This document shows, piece after piece, positions 24,716 through 36,117 of a DNA stretch of 64,000 bases. The stretch is from Leifsonia sp. AK011 (GTDB lineage Bacteria; Actinomycetota; Actinomycetes; Actinomycetales; Microbacteriaceae): assembly GCF_013410945.1 (NCBI RefSeq), contig NZ_JACCCH010000001.1, positions 2,941,960 to 3,005,959 of the forward strand, in the 5' to 3' direction. Below the pieces are notes generated by a model that saw only the letters and a list, made by a program, of their open reading frames with translations, was not told where the DNA came from and did no database searches. Both the position numbers and the translations under genes were made by a program. Position 1 is the first letter of the stretch. Each line of letters opens with the position of its first letter.

Positions 24716-27322
24716 GTGCCACACCGCAACGTTGACGGCATCGCGTTCGTGCCCCGATTGCCCTCGCTGCTCGTCGCTCGCGAAGAGCTCGTGGCACGCG
24801 TGGAGCGCGAGTCCGGGCATCCGCTGCTCATCGTTCGCGGCGCCGCCGGCAGCGGCAAGTCGACCCTGTTAGCTCTCTGGGCGCAGCAGCACCATCGACG
24901 CGGCGTGTGGATCGCGCTCGATCGATCGGCGGCCGATCGACTGACCTTCTGGCGGCAGGTCATCGACGGGATGCTTGACGCCGAACTGGTGCCCACTGAG
25001 TCCCTCCTGCGGGGCATCGACACATCACCCGAGGTCGAGCCGCGGCTTCGGGCGCTGCTGCAGCGGGGGTTCTCTGCCCTACCCGAGCCCGTCACCCTCG
25101 TGCTCGACGACTTTCACGAGGCACCGGATGCCGTGGCCGACGACGTGCACTGGCTGCTGCGCAGTGACGCACCCGTGCGGTTCGTGCTCGCCACGCGCAG
25201 GGTGGGCGCCCTCGAAGAGCCGGACGCCATGGCCAGGGTCGATACCGGCGTGATGCTGCCCGCCGATCTCGCCCTCGGCGCAAGCGAAGTCACCGCCCTC
25301 GCCGAGCTCTTCACGATGCCGGATGCCGCTGCCGAGATCACCCGCGAGTTCGCTGGCTGGGCGCTCCCCACCCGGGCGACCCTTCTCCAACTGCGGGACG
25401 GAACAGCAGCCACCGTCGAGGACGCGATCGCCCGTGTGCACGGGGTGGGCGATACCTTCGTCGTCGACCTTCTCGACGACTCCGGGTACGCGCAGTTCCT
25501 GCTGCGCATCTCCGTGGCGCGTCGAGTGACGAGGGCTTTCGCCGTCGAGGTCGGAGGCACCGAGGCCGATGACCACCTCGCCCGCGCCGAACGCGACGGA
25601 CTCGGAACCTGGTCGGATGGCGCGGGTGCCTCCGAATTCATGCTGCACCCCTACCTTCGCGCCCGCCTGGAGGAGCAGCTTCTCGCGCGCCGACCGGGCG
25701 AGGTCGCCGAGGTGCGACGGGCGTACGCGCGGGAGCTCGAGCAGCGACGGGACCTCATGGAGATGGCTAGGCAGTACGCCGCCATCAACGATGGGGAGGC
25801 GCTCACTCGCCACCTGCGCCGCTACTACGCCGAACTGATCTTTCCGCCCGGGGTGTTCGCCGGGATACTCGCGACCGTCGACGAGGGCGAGCTGAGGCGG
25901 CATCCCGAACTGCTCGCGATCCAGTTCCTCGATTCGTACGCCCGCGGACGCGTGGGTCTGCCGGCGCTCGCTCGCATGGTGAGCCTCGCCACCGCGGTGA
26001 CCTTCGCGCGCCTCGGCCGCGGCAAACCCATCGATCGGGTCAGCCTGCTGCTTGTGCTGCTCGCCGCCCAGCGCGTGAGCGGGCACTTCGACCAGGCGCT
26101 CAAGACCGCCGACAAACTCGTGACCGCGTTCGGGCTCCTCAGCGACGACGACAGGGACGCCCTGCGGGGGCTGCTCCCCCGCGCCTGGGTGCAGGTGGCC
26201 ACGACCTACATCTACAACGAGCAGCCCCGCCGCGCAGAGGAGGCGTTGGCGGCAGCCCTGGACTTCGGGCATGACCGCATCACCCCACGCGCACGGCTGC
26301 ACGCCGAGAGCCTGCAGGATCTCATCATCGCCATGCGCGGCGACATCACGACGCTCGCGCCCCGGCTCGACGCGGCCGCCGAGCGCGAACGACCGGCGGA
26401 GTGGCGAGGCTCGTTCTCGGCTGCCGGCTACCACCTCGCCGAGGCGTATCGGGCGCTCGAGGGCTTCGACGGTGCTGCTGCCCGGGAGCAGCTCGACCTC
26501 CTCGCCGAACACGAGGCGACCATCGAGCACTGGCCGCTCATCGCGCGCGTGCGTGCCCTCGCGGCACTCGTCGAGGGTCGCCCCTACGTCGGACTCCAGG
26601 CGCTCGCGGAGAACATCGATGCCCACGCCGACCGACCGCCCACGAGCTCCTCGATGATGGCGCTGCTCACCACCTCCCGCGCCGAGCTGCTCCTCGCGGA
26701 CCGCCAGCCCCACCGGGCAGCGGAGGTACTCGCGCCGCTGCGTCGAGTTGCGGCAGCCCAGATCGTGCGAGCGCGCGTGGAGCTTGCGCTCGGCAACACC
26801 GACCACGCGCTCGGTCTCGCGGCGCCGCTCGCCTGGTCGAGCGAGAACCTGCCGCGCGCCAAGGCTGAGGCCCTGCTTGTTGTTGCCGTGGCATCCCACC
26901 GCCTCGGGCAGGCGACGGATGCCAAGGCCGCCGTCGAACGCGCGATGGCACTCATGACCCGCTACGGCCTTCGGCGGCCCTGGCTCGCGGTGCCGCGGCA
27001 CGACGTCGTCGCGGTGCTGGAGGCCTCGGGCATCCCTCACCAGGAGCTGCTCGACGGGGTGCCAGACCCCTCCCCCGCCCCGACCAGGGACTGGTCGCTA
27101 ACAGCGACCGAACTGCGCGTGCTCGCTCTGCTGCAGACGACCGGCCGCATCGACGAGCTCGCTGCGGAACTGGGTGTGTCGGCCAATACCGTCAAGAGCC
27201 ACCTGCGGCAGATCTACCGCAAGCTCGAGGTCGGGTCGCGGTCGGAGGCGCTCGGGGTTGCTGGCCTACACGGGCTGCTCACCGAGCCCGACGATCGGGT
27301 CTCGCGCACGCGCGCAGGCTAG
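24716..27322 (+). CDS. Large ATP-binding LuxR-family regulator (MalT/LAL type)
   Basis: An 868-residue STAND-type regulator. The N-terminal NTPase has Walker A GAAGSGKST (42-50) and Walker B VTLVLDDFHEA (about 123-133). A long helical TPR-like region fills the middle (about 330-780). The C terminus has a LuxR HTH: LTATELRVLALLQTTG, then LAAELGVSANTVKSHLRQIY. ATP-driven oligomerisation and sensing of an inducer by the helical part are known for MalT. The GTG start follows GGGGAGG. Being next to the polysaccharide locus and preceded by palindromes, it may regulate that locus or itself. The target is inferred, not shown. A 653-codon antisense frame across it is a shadow. Confidence 0.9.
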   Translation: MPHRNVDGIAFVPRLPSLLVAREELVARVERESGHPLLIVRGAAGSGKSTLLALWAQQHHRRGVWIALDRSAADRLTFWRQVIDGMLDAELVPTESLLRGIDTSPEVEPRLRALLQRGFSALPEPVTLVLDDFHEAPDAVADDVHWLLRSDAPVRFVLATRRVGALEEPDAMARVDTGVMLPADLALGASEVTALAELFTMPDAAAEITREFAGWALPTRATLLQLRDGTAATVEDAIARVHGVGDTFVVDLLDDSGYAQFLLRISVARRVTRAFAVEVGGTEADDHLARAERDGLGTWSDGAGASEFMLHPYLRARLEEQLLARRPGEVAEVRRAYARELEQRRDLMEMARQYAAINDGEALTRHLRRYYAELIFPPGVFAGILATVDEGELRRHPELLAIQFLDSYARGRVGLPALARMVSLATAVTFARLGRGKPIDRVSLLLVLLAAQRVSGHFDQALKTADKLVTAFGLLSDDDRDALRGLLPRAWVQVATTYIYNEQPRRAEEALAAALDFGHDRITPRARLHAESLQDLIIAMRGDITTLAPRLDAAAERERPAEWRGSFSAAGYHLAEAYRALEGFDGAAAREQLDLLAEHEATIEHWPLIARVRALAALVEGRPYVGLQALAENIDAHADRPPTSSSMMALLTTSRAELLLADRQPHRAAEVLAPLRRVAAAQIVRARVELALGNTDHALGLAAPLAWSSENLPRAKAEALLVVAVASHRLGQATDAKAAVERAMALMTRYGLRRPWLAVPRHDVVAVLEASGIPHQELLDGVPDPSPAPTRDWSLTATELRVLALLQTTGRIDELAAELGVSANTVKSHLRQIYRKLEVGSRSEALGVAGLHGLLTEPDDRVSRTRAG

Positions 27323-27334
27323 CGGCTGCGTGGT

Positions 27335-29853
<2,519 letters not shown>

Positions 29854-29855
29854 CG

Positions 29856-30428
29856 CTACGAGGGCGTCTTCCACTGGGCGAGGGCGATCGTGAAACCGTG
29901 CACCATGCGCTCGAAGCTGCGGTTGACGTCGGCGCTCATCGCGAAGGAGCCCATCGCCTCGAAGGTGACGAAGCCGTGCAGCATCGAGCGGAACGCGCGG
30001 ATCGCATCGACCGAGTCGTCGCCGTCGAGACCGTAGGCAGCGAGCACGTTCGCGACGGTCTCCACGACGGCGAGTGTGGCTGCCTCGTGCTCGTCGTCGC
30101 CCGCGGTCGGCATGAGCTGGGATGCCTCGTAGAGCGCGGGGTTCTCGAGCGCCCAGTCGCGGTAGGCACGTGACATCCCGACCACCGCATCGGCGCCCGA
30201 CCGGCCAGCCGCGGCGCGCAGCAGGGTGCCGCCGAGGTCATCGAGCGCGAGGATCGCGACCCCGCGACGCAGCTCGGCGATCGAGGCGATGTGCTTGTAC
30301 AGCGACGGCTGCTTCACGCCCAGGCGGCCCGCGAGGCCCGCGAGCGTGAGCTGCGCGAGGCCGAGCTCGGCGACCATCGCCGCCGCCTCCTCGACCACGC
30401 GGTCGCGCGTGAGCCCGACCCTAGGCAC
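29856..30428 (-). CDS. TetR-family transcriptional regulator
   Basis: A 190-residue regulator. The N-terminal HTH is LTLAGLAGRLGVKQPSLYKHI (about 27-47). The C-terminal ligand domain looks like the WHG/TetR_C_33 type (MVHGFTIALAQW at the end). The GTG start overlaps the end of the upstream hydrolase gene by 8 bp, so the two form an operon. The palindrome GCTATTG-T-CAATAGC in the promoter of that operon is a likely operator, so negative autoregulation is inferred. The inducer is unknown but may be a substrate of the hydrolase. Confidence 0.9.
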   Translation of the reverse strand: MPRVGLTRDRVVEEAAAMVAELGLAQLTLAGLAGRLGVKQPSLYKHIASIAELRRGVAILALDDLGGTLLRAAAGRSGADAVVGMSRAYRDWALENPALYEASQLMPTAGDDEHEAATLAVVETVANVLAAYGLDGDDSVDAIRAFRSMLHGFVTFEAMGSFAMSADVNRSFERMVHGFTIALAQWKTPS

Positions 30429-31236
30429 TGGTCACCGACGAGAGGAAGCCGATGACGGCGTCGGCCGTGACCTGCGGATGCTGCGACTGCGGGTAGTGGC
30501 CGGCCTCCGCCACCATCACGACCTCAGCGCCGAGGGCCTCCCCGATCCACTGGGCCTCCGCGGCGGGATCCTTGAAGTCGGGGTCGCGGTCGCCCATGAT
30601 GACGAGGGCGGGAGCCGTGACATCCTTCAGGGCGGCCTCGGCCGGGTCGTGGTTGGTCTGGCGCGTGGTGAGCGAGAAGGCACGACCGTAGGCGGGGCGG
30701 CGGAGGGACTCGAAGACCGCGGTGCGGTACTCGTCGAAGTCGGTCGGCTTGGTGCCGGCATAGAGGGTGGGCATGTACGACTTCCACACGGGGGCGATCC
30801 AGAGCGGCGCCATCATCGCGCGGAACAGCACGAGCATGACGGGGTTCGACGGCGGGTTGCGCACGAACGGGCCAACGAGCACCAGGCCGTCGACGAGCTC
30901 GGGGTGGGTCGCGTCCACGATCACGGCGGCGCCCGCGGCGAGCGAGTTGCCGACGATCGTGGCGGGTGCGCCGAGCTTCTCGATGAGGGCGGCGATGTCG
31001 CTCGCGGTCTCGGGGTCGCCGTAGGAGCTGAAGGATGTGTCGCTCTCACCGTGACCGCGGAGGTCGGTGGTGGCGACGGTGTAGCCGGCCGCGACGAGCA
31101 GCGGCGTGAGGAAGCGGTAGGTGGAGCGCAGCTCGCCCATGCCGGGCACGAGCACGAGGAGCGGGCCGGTGCCCTGCAGGTCGTAGGCGATCCTGCCCTC
31201 GGGGCGAGTGAGGAACTGGGTGGGTGGGGTGGTCAT
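30421..31236 (-). CDS. Alpha/beta hydrolase
   Basis: A 271-residue alpha/beta-hydrolase-fold enzyme. The nucleophile elbow is VGNSLAAG with S98, the acid is probably in IMGDRDPDF, and the catalytic His is H247 in EAGHYPQSQHPQ. LVPGMGELRS supplies the oxyanion hole. The elbow is G-N-S-L-A rather than strict G-x-S-x-G, which is common in this family. It is the first gene of a two-gene operon with the TetR regulator and appears to be translated from a leaderless transcript. The substrate (ester, lactone or epoxide) cannot be told. The pair is flanked by family A repeats and separates lysC from asd, so it may be an insertion. Confidence 0.88.
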   Translation of the reverse strand: MTTPPTQFLTRPEGRIAYDLQGTGPLLVLVPGMGELRSTYRFLTPLLVAAGYTVATTDLRGHGESDTSFSSYGDPETASDIAALIEKLGAPATIVGNSLAAGAAVIVDATHPELVDGLVLVGPFVRNPPSNPVMLVLFRAMMAPLWIAPVWKSYMPTLYAGTKPTDFDEYRTAVFESLRRPAYGRAFSLTTRQTNHDPAEAALKDVTAPALVIMGDRDPDFKDPAAEAQWIGEALGAEVVMVAEAGHYPQSQHPQVTADAVIGFLSSVTSA

Positions 31237-31275
31237 GAAGCTATTGTGTATTCCCTTTTGGCTATTGTCAATAGC
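31234..31275 (-). promoter_or_regulatory. Leaderless promoter with TetR-type operator
   Basis: On the minus strand a perfect -35 TTGACA (31266-31271) stands 17 bp from CACAAT (31243-31248), and the hydrolase ATG starts seven bases after the -10. The expected start of transcription is therefore the A of ATG. The palindrome GCTATTG-T-CAATAGC (31261-31275) covers the -35, and another GCTATTG half-site (31240-31246) covers the -10, so a bound dimer would block the promoter. The adjacent TetR protein is the obvious candidate. Confidence 0.7.
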
Positions 31276-31326
31276 TTTTGGGGATTCCGGGGGGTTGAGT
31301 GGCGCGCTGGAGCTTGGGGCGAAGGT

Positions 31327-31457
31327 AGGACCGCGCAGCGGCCGTCATCGAAACCTCACCAACGAACAACACCGGTGGCGTGGGTGAGGTTTCGATACGC
31401 CGGGCTTCGCCGCGGCTACTCAACCCACAGAAGAAGGGCCGGGCTTCGCCGCGGCTT
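31327..31457. repeat. Composite REP-like palindromic repeat, family A copy 2
   Basis: The stretch from CCGTCATCGAAACCTC through GAGGTTTCGATACGCC to ACTCAACCCACAGAAG nearly repeats copy 1 at 29709-29853, including the spacer ACGAACAAC. The left arm is damaged. It directly abuts the lysC stop codon at 31459. Confidence 0.85.
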
Positions 31458-31458
31458 C

Positions 31459-32733
31459 CTAGCGACCCGTGCCCGCGTAGACGATGGCCTCCGCCTCGCC
31501 GTCGAGACCGAACGCGGTGTGCACCACGCGCATCGCCTCCTGCAGCGTGTCCGCGCGGGTGACCACCGAGATGCGGATCTCACTGGTGGAGATCATCTCG
31601 ATGTTGATGCCCGCATCCGACAGCGACTGGAACAGCAGCGCCGAAACCCCGGCACTCGTGCGCATACCAGCGCCCACCACGGCGAGCTTGCCGATCTGGT
31701 CGTCGTACTGAAGGGACTGGAAGCCCACGGCATCCTGGTTCGCCCGCAGCGCCGTGAGAACCTTCTCGCCCTCCGCCTTCGGCAGCGTGAACGAGATGTC
31801 GGTGAGGCCCGTGGCAGCCATCGACACGTTCTGCACGATCATGTCGATGTTGGCACCGGTGGATGCCACGACCGTGAAGATCTCGGCGGCCTTGCCCGGA
31901 ACGTCCGGAACGCCCACCACCGTGATCTTCGCCTCGCTCAGGTCGCCAGCTACGCCCGTGATGATCGGTTCTTCCACCGTGTCTCCCTTAGTTGCATCGT
32001 ACGAATCGACGACCCAGGTGCCCTCGTTGTTGTTGAAGGATGACCGCACGTGCAGCGTCACCCCGTGCCTGCGCGCGAACTCGACAGCACGGATGTAGAG
32101 CACCTTCGCCCCGGCCGCTGCGAGTTCGAGCATCTCCTCGCTCGTGATGGTGTCGATCTTGTGCGCCTTCGGGACCACTCGGGGGTCGGCCGTGAAGATG
32201 CCGTCGACGTCCGTGTAGATCTCGCAGACGTCGGCTCCCAGGGCCGCCGCGAGCGCGACCGCGGTCGTGTCGGAGCCGCCGCGGCCGAGGGTCGTGATGT
32301 CCTTCGAGTCGCGGTTGAACCCCTGGAAACCTGCGACGATCGCGATCGCGCCCTCGTCCAGCGCCTCGCGGAGGCGGACCGGGGTCACGTCAACGATGCG
32401 TGCGGCGCCGTGGCGGGCATCCGTGATCATGCCGGCCTGGCTGCCCGTGTAGCTGCGGGCATCCACACCGAGGCTCTTGATGGCCATCGCCAGGAGCGCC
32501 ATGGAGATGCGCTCGCCCGTCGTGAGGAGCATGTCCATCTCGCGGGCGTCGGGCATCGGCGTGACCTGGTGGGCGAGATCGATGAGCTCGTCGGTCGTGT
32601 CGCCCATCGCGCTCACGGCGACCACGACGTCGTTGCCCGCCTTGCGTGCCTCAACGATGCGCTTCGCGACTCGCTTGATGCTCTCCGCATCGGCAACAGA
32701 CGAGCCGCCGTACTTCTGGACGATCAAGCTCAT
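31459..32733 (-). CDS. lysC: Aspartate kinase
   Basis: The enzyme phosphorylates aspartate, the entry to lysine/DAP, threonine and methionine synthesis. The 424-residue protein begins [13 protein letters not shown] (the KxGGSS kinase motif), has [11 protein letters not shown] and [19 protein letters not shown], and ends in two ACT domains (about 265-424; [17 protein letters not shown] and [19 protein letters not shown]) that bind lysine and threonine in related enzymes. Actinobacterial lysC often has an internal start that yields a separate regulatory subunit; I did not locate a convincing site. The ATG at 32733 fits the family N terminus. Its partner asd lies about 1.8 kb downstream beyond the tetR / hydrolase pair. 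Confidence 0.95.
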   Translation of the reverse strand: MSLIVQKYGGSSVADAESIKRVAKRIVEARKAGNDVVVAVSAMGDTTDELIDLAHQVTPMPDAREMDMLLTTGERISMALLAMAIKSLGVDARSYTGSQAGMITDARHGAARIVDVTPVRLREALDEGAIAIVAGFQGFNRDSKDITTLGRGGSDTTAVALAAALGADVCEIYTDVDGIFTADPRVVPKAHKIDTITSEEMLELAAAGAKVLYIRAVEFARRHGVTLHVRSSFNNNEGTWVVDSYDATKGDTVEEPIITGVAGDLSEAKITVVGVPDVPGKAAEIFTVVASTGANIDMIVQNVSMAATGLTDISFTLPKAEGEKVLTALRANQDAVGFQSLQYDDQIGKLAVVGAGMRTSAGVSALLFQSLSDAGINIEMISTSEIRISVVTRADTLQEAMRVVHTAFGLDGEAEAIVYAGTGR

Positions 32734-32886
32734 GGGTACTCCTGTGTGGGTCACGGGCCGTGCGAAGGCCCAAGGAGCGATTCTATCGGTTCGTGACGGA
32801 GTGTTACTTGCGGCGGACTCGCTGCCCGTTGGTTCGATTGCGGGTGCTGCACCGGATGATGGAGAGGGTCGCGGGCCGCGCTCATC

Positions 32887-32966
32887 CCGAATGCAGGAGA
32901 TTCGTAGCATCCGTCTCGTGAGCAGTGCCCACTGCGCATCAGGTCGCGCCGATCTCCTGCATTTGG
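32887..32966. repeat. Long nested inverted repeat between recR and lysC
   Basis: AATGCAGGAGAT (32890-32901) is perfectly inverted at 32952-32963, and the match extends three more pairs outward with one wobble. Inside lies a perfect GCAGTG-CC-CACTGC hairpin (32922-32935). It could act as a terminator or mRNA-stabilising structure downstream of recR. The rest of 32734-33005 shows no gene. Confidence 0.6.
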
Positions 32967-33005
32967 GCGGCAGAAGGGGTTCGCGCTGGGATGCCGCGGG
33001 GCTCG

Positions 33006-33602
33006 CTACTCCACGAGGCGGCGGCCCTCGAAGGCTCGGCCGAGGGTCACCTCGTCGGCGTACTCGAGGTCGCCGCCGACGGGGAGACCGGATGCCAGGC
33101 GCGTGACCCGCAGGTCCGGTTGCACGAGCAGGCGCGTGAGGTAGGTGGCCGTCGCCTCACCCTCGAGGTTGGGGTCGGTCGCGATGATCACCTCGGTGAC
33201 GGTGCCGTCGGCGAGACGCGTGAGGAGCTGGCGGATGCGCAGGTCGTCCGGGCCGATGCCGTCGATGGGGCTGATCGCACCGCCGAGCACGTGGTACAGA
33301 CCCTTGAACTCGCGGGTGCGCTCGATGGCCACGACATCCTTGGCCTCCTCGACCACGCAGATCGTGGCCGCCGAGCGCCGCGGGTCGCGGCAGATCGAGC
33401 AGGTCTGCTCCTCGGTGACGTTGCCGCAGATCTCGCAGAAGCGCACCTTGTCGCGCACGTCCCTCAGCACCTCGCTGAGGCGCGTGACGTCGAAGCTCTC
33501 GGTCTGCAGGATGTGGAACGCGATGCGCTGCGCCGACTTCGGGCCGATACCGGGGAGGCGGCCCAACTCGTCGATGAGTTCCTGGACGATGCCGTCGTAC
33601 AT
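33006..33602 (-). CDS. recR: Recombination protein RecR
   Basis: RecR works with RecF and RecO to load RecA on gapped DNA. The 198-residue protein shows the helix-hairpin-helix [17 protein letters not shown], the four-Cys zinc finger (C56, C59, C68, C71) and the Toprim domain starting [16 protein letters not shown]. Its ATG overlaps the dnaX stop by one base (TGATG), the usual dnaX-recR arrangement in bacteria, so the two are co-translated. Nothing unusual was seen. Confidence 0.96.
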   Translation of the reverse strand: MYDGIVQELIDELGRLPGIGPKSAQRIAFHILQTESFDVTRLSEVLRDVRDKVRFCEICGNVTEEQTCSICRDPRRSAATICVVEEAKDVVAIERTREFKGLYHVLGGAISPIDGIGPDDLRIRQLLTRLADGTVTEVIIATDPNLEGEATATYLTRLLVQPDLRVTRLASGLPVGGDLEYADEVTLGRAFEGRRLVE

Positions 33603-35992
33603 CAGTCGTCCCTCGGGATCACGCGCGGGGTGAAGGGCTGCTCCTCGATGAAGGTGGCGCCGAGCACGTCACGAACCACGGACTCGCCGTACTTCGAGGG
33701 TGCGGGAGGTGCGGCCTTGGTTCTGGATGCCGGGGCCTCCGCGGGCTCGGATGGCGCGCTGGCGTTTGTGTCGGTGGCGTTCGCGTCGGTGGGGCGCTCG
33801 TCGCTCGGGCGCTCGTTGCTCGGGGGTGAGGTCTCGAGACGCGGCTCCGCCGCTCCTCGACCACCAGGGGCGGGAGCCTCCGCCGCTCCTCGACCACCAG
33901 GGGTGGGCTGCGCCTCGGGCCGCCGCGCGGCACGACTTGCAGGGGTCGAGTTGATGTCGACGACGGGAGCGGGCTCGGCGTCACTGGAGCCCGGGATCTT
34001 CGCGACCGTCCACCCGCTCGATGACGTGGCTGGCTGGGGGGCGGCATCCGTCGGCCGGGCATCCTTCTTCGTCTCGGCCGCGCGGCTCTCGGGGGTCTCT
34101 GCCACGCGCGCGATGAGCAGCGGCTCGATGCCGAGCACCTGCACCATCGCCTTCTTGAGGTGATCGCCGACGCCCTCGCCCGGTGCGGACTGCTGCTTGA
34201 GCGCGACCACGTCGTTCTGGCTCGGGAACGAGATCACGAGCACGTTGCCGTCGCGCAGCTCGAGCGGCTTGGCGGTCGCGACGACCATCCACGCGGTGCG
34301 CTTGGCGTTCTCGATGACCTCGAGGATCTCGGGCCACGCGTCCTTCACCTGCTGGATGGTGACCGGCGCGCTGGAGCTATGAGGATCGCGCAGCGATCCC
34401 GCGACGCCAGTCCCGGCGGGGCCATGCTCCGCCGGCTCAGTGGAGCCCGCGGCTTCTGAGGCCGTCGGCTCCGGCGCGTCGGGCTCGGGGGCTTCGGCGT
34501 CGTCGGGGATCGCGGCATCCGTGTGGGCCGTCGTGCTTGGAGGTGAGGTCTCGAGACGCGGCTCCGCCGCTCCTCGACCAACAGGTGGGACGGGGTCCGC
34601 CGCTCCTCGACCAGCAGAGTGGACGGGGTCCGCCGCTCCTCGACCAGCAGGTGGGACGGGGTCCGCCGCTCCTCGACCAGCAGATTGGGCGGGGTCCGGC
34701 ATCGCGGGCTGAGTCGCGGCGGACGGAGCGACAGTCGCGCTGGCCGCGGGGGTGCCCTTCGAGACGGCGCTGTGCGCCTCCTCAGGGACCGGCAAGACAC
34801 CGATGCGGCGCTCGAGGCGCTCCACCCGGGCGAGCGCGCCACGGTCGGTCTCGTCGCTGGACGGCACGAGGATACGCGCGGCCATGAGTTCGAGGTGGAG
34901 ACGCGGGCTCGTGGCGCCCGTCATCTCCGAGAGCGCTGCGTTCACGACATCCGCCGCCCTGGAGAGCTCGGCGCTGCCGAAGGCCTGCGCTTGGCTGGTC
35001 ATGCGGTCGAGCTGGTCCTGCGGGATGCCACGCAGCACCGACTGCGCATTGCCGCGGGTGGCCGCGACCACGATGAGGTCGCGCAGGCGCTCGAGGAGGT
35101 CCTCGACGAAGCGGCGGGGATCCTGGCCGGTCTGGATGACACGATCCAGAGCCGCGAACACTGCACCGTTGTCGCGCGCGCCGATGGCCTCCACGACCTC
35201 GTCGAGCAGGGCGCCGTGCGTGTAGCCCAGCAGGGCGACCGCGCGCTCGTACTCGATTCGCACGCTCCCTGAGGCCCTCGAAGGGTCGTCCCCGTCGGAC
35301 GGCTCGGAGCCGGCGATCAGCTGGTCGAGCAGCGAGAGGGTGTCACGCACGGAGCCACCACCAGCGCGGACCACGAGCGGGAGCACACCGGCATCCACCG
35401 TCACACCCTCGCTGTCGCACAGCTCCTGCGTGTAGTCGAGCATCTGCGCTGGCGGCACCAGCCGGAACGGGTAGTGGTGCGTGCGGCTGCGGATAGTGCC
35501 GATGACCTTCTCTGGTTCGGTCGTGGCGAAGATGAACTTGACGTGCTCCGGCGGCTCCTCGACGATCTTGAGCAGCGCGTTGAAGCCCTGCGGCGTGACC
35601 ATGTGGGCCTCGTCGAGGATGAAGATCTTGAACCGGTCGCGGGCCGGCGCGAACACGGCGCGCTCGCGCAGGTCGCGTGCATCGTCGACACCGTTGTGGG
35701 ATGCCGCGTCGATCTCGACAACATCGAGCGAGCCCGAGCCGTCGCGGCTGAGCTCGACGCAGCTCGGGCACACGCCGCACGGGGTGTCGGTGGGGCCCTC
35801 CGCGCAGTTGAGGCAGCGGGCGAGAATGCGGGCGGATGTCGTCTTGCCGCAGCCGCGCGGACCGCTGAAGAGGTACGCGTGGTTGACGCGATCGGTGCGG
35901 AGTGCCGTGCGCAGCGGATCGGTCACCTGCGACTGGCCGATGAGTTCGGCGAACGTCTCCGGCCGGTAACGGCGGTACAGGGCAGCAACCAC
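33602..35992 (-). CDS. dnaX: DNA polymerase III subunit gamma/tau
   Basis: The clamp-loader ATPase of the replisome. The protein has about 796 residues from the GTG at 35992 ([11 protein letters not shown], the family start). Walker A is [10 protein letters not shown] (about 43-52), zinc Cys are C63, C72, C75 and C78, and Walker B is IFILDEAH. After the conserved region (to about 400) comes a long low-complexity tail with two clusters of GRGAA-x-P repeats, at about 434-482 and 696-721, encoded by 33-bp units related to the family A intergenic repeats. A segment with a tau-like fold ([16 protein letters not shown] onward) lies between them. A short gamma form was not searched for. Its stop overlaps recR. 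Confidence 0.95.
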   Translation of the reverse strand: MVAALYRRYRPETFAELIGQSQVTDPLRTALRTDRVNHAYLFSGPRGCGKTTSARILARCLNCAEGPTDTPCGVCPSCVELSRDGSGSLDVVEIDAASHNGVDDARDLRERAVFAPARDRFKIFILDEAHMVTPQGFNALLKIVEEPPEHVKFIFATTEPEKVIGTIRSRTHHYPFRLVPPAQMLDYTQELCDSEGVTVDAGVLPLVVRAGGGSVRDTLSLLDQLIAGSEPSDGDDPSRASGSVRIEYERAVALLGYTHGALLDEVVEAIGARDNGAVFAALDRVIQTGQDPRRFVEDLLERLRDLIVVAATRGNAQSVLRGIPQDQLDRMTSQAQAFGSAELSRAADVVNAALSEMTGATSPRLHLELMAARILVPSSDETDRGALARVERLERRIGVLPVPEEAHSAVSKGTPAASATVAPSAATQPAMPDPAQSAGRGAADPVPPAGRGAADPVHSAGRGAADPVPPVGRGAAEPRLETSPPSTTAHTDAAIPDDAEAPEPDAPEPTASEAAGSTEPAEHGPAGTGVAGSLRDPHSSSAPVTIQQVKDAWPEILEVIENAKRTAWMVVATAKPLELRDGNVLVISFPSQNDVVALKQQSAPGEGVGDHLKKAMVQVLGIEPLLIARVAETPESRAAETKKDARPTDAAPQPATSSSGWTVAKIPGSSDAEPAPVVDINSTPASRAARRPEAQPTPGGRGAAEAPAPGGRGAAEPRLETSPPSNERPSDERPTDANATDTNASAPSEPAEAPASRTKAAPPAPSKYGESVVRDVLGATFIEEQPFTPRVIPRDD
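33829..33912. repeat. REP-derived 33-bp units inside dnaX (distal cluster)
   Basis: GAGGTCTCGAGACGCGGCTC precedes two 33-bp units beginning at 33847 and 33880, each containing CCGCCGCTCCTCGACCACCA. In the dnaX frame they encode [15 protein letters not shown] and a [11 protein letters not shown] unit. The arm closely parallels the family A repeats (TCGAGACCTC against TCGAAACCTC). Confidence 0.8.
34541..34692. repeat. REP-derived tandem repeat inside dnaX (proximal cluster)
   Basis: GAGGTCTCGAGACGCGGCTC is followed by four 33-bp units starting at 34564, 34597, 34630 and 34663, each containing CCGCCGCTCCTCGACCA. The dnaX frame reads [11 protein letters not shown] repeatedly and ends [15 protein letters not shown]. 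The unit length, a multiple of three, keeps the frame. Confidence 0.88.
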
Positions 35993-36055
35993 GTACCCAC
36001 AGTAGTCGCCGCCGCCGACGCTATGGCGGGGCATCCCCAGCTCCTGTCCCGATCT

Positions 36056-36117
36056 CGTGAGTTGCCCAGTTCGGCCAGTGACTTTCGTTTCCCACTGGCC
36101 GAACTCGGCAACTCACG
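36056..36117. repeat. Palindromic repeat family B, copy 1
   Basis: 24-bp arms CGTGAGTTGCC(c/g)AGTTCGGCCAGT with one mismatch, separated by about 14 bases. It lies between the dnaX start and the end of the DUF559 gene; the right arm contains that gene's TGA stop (36113-36115). Confidence 0.88.

Noticed and set aside
25079..27040. A 653-codon minus-strand frame across the LuxR-type gene
   Set aside because: It is an antisense shadow of a GC-rich gene with clear Walker and HTH motifs; its translation is low-complexity and has no ribosome site.
34541..34692. Regularly spaced 33-bp repeats as a possible CRISPR array
   Set aside because: The units are contiguous without unique spacers, keep the dnaX frame and encode a protein repeat; no cas gene is present.
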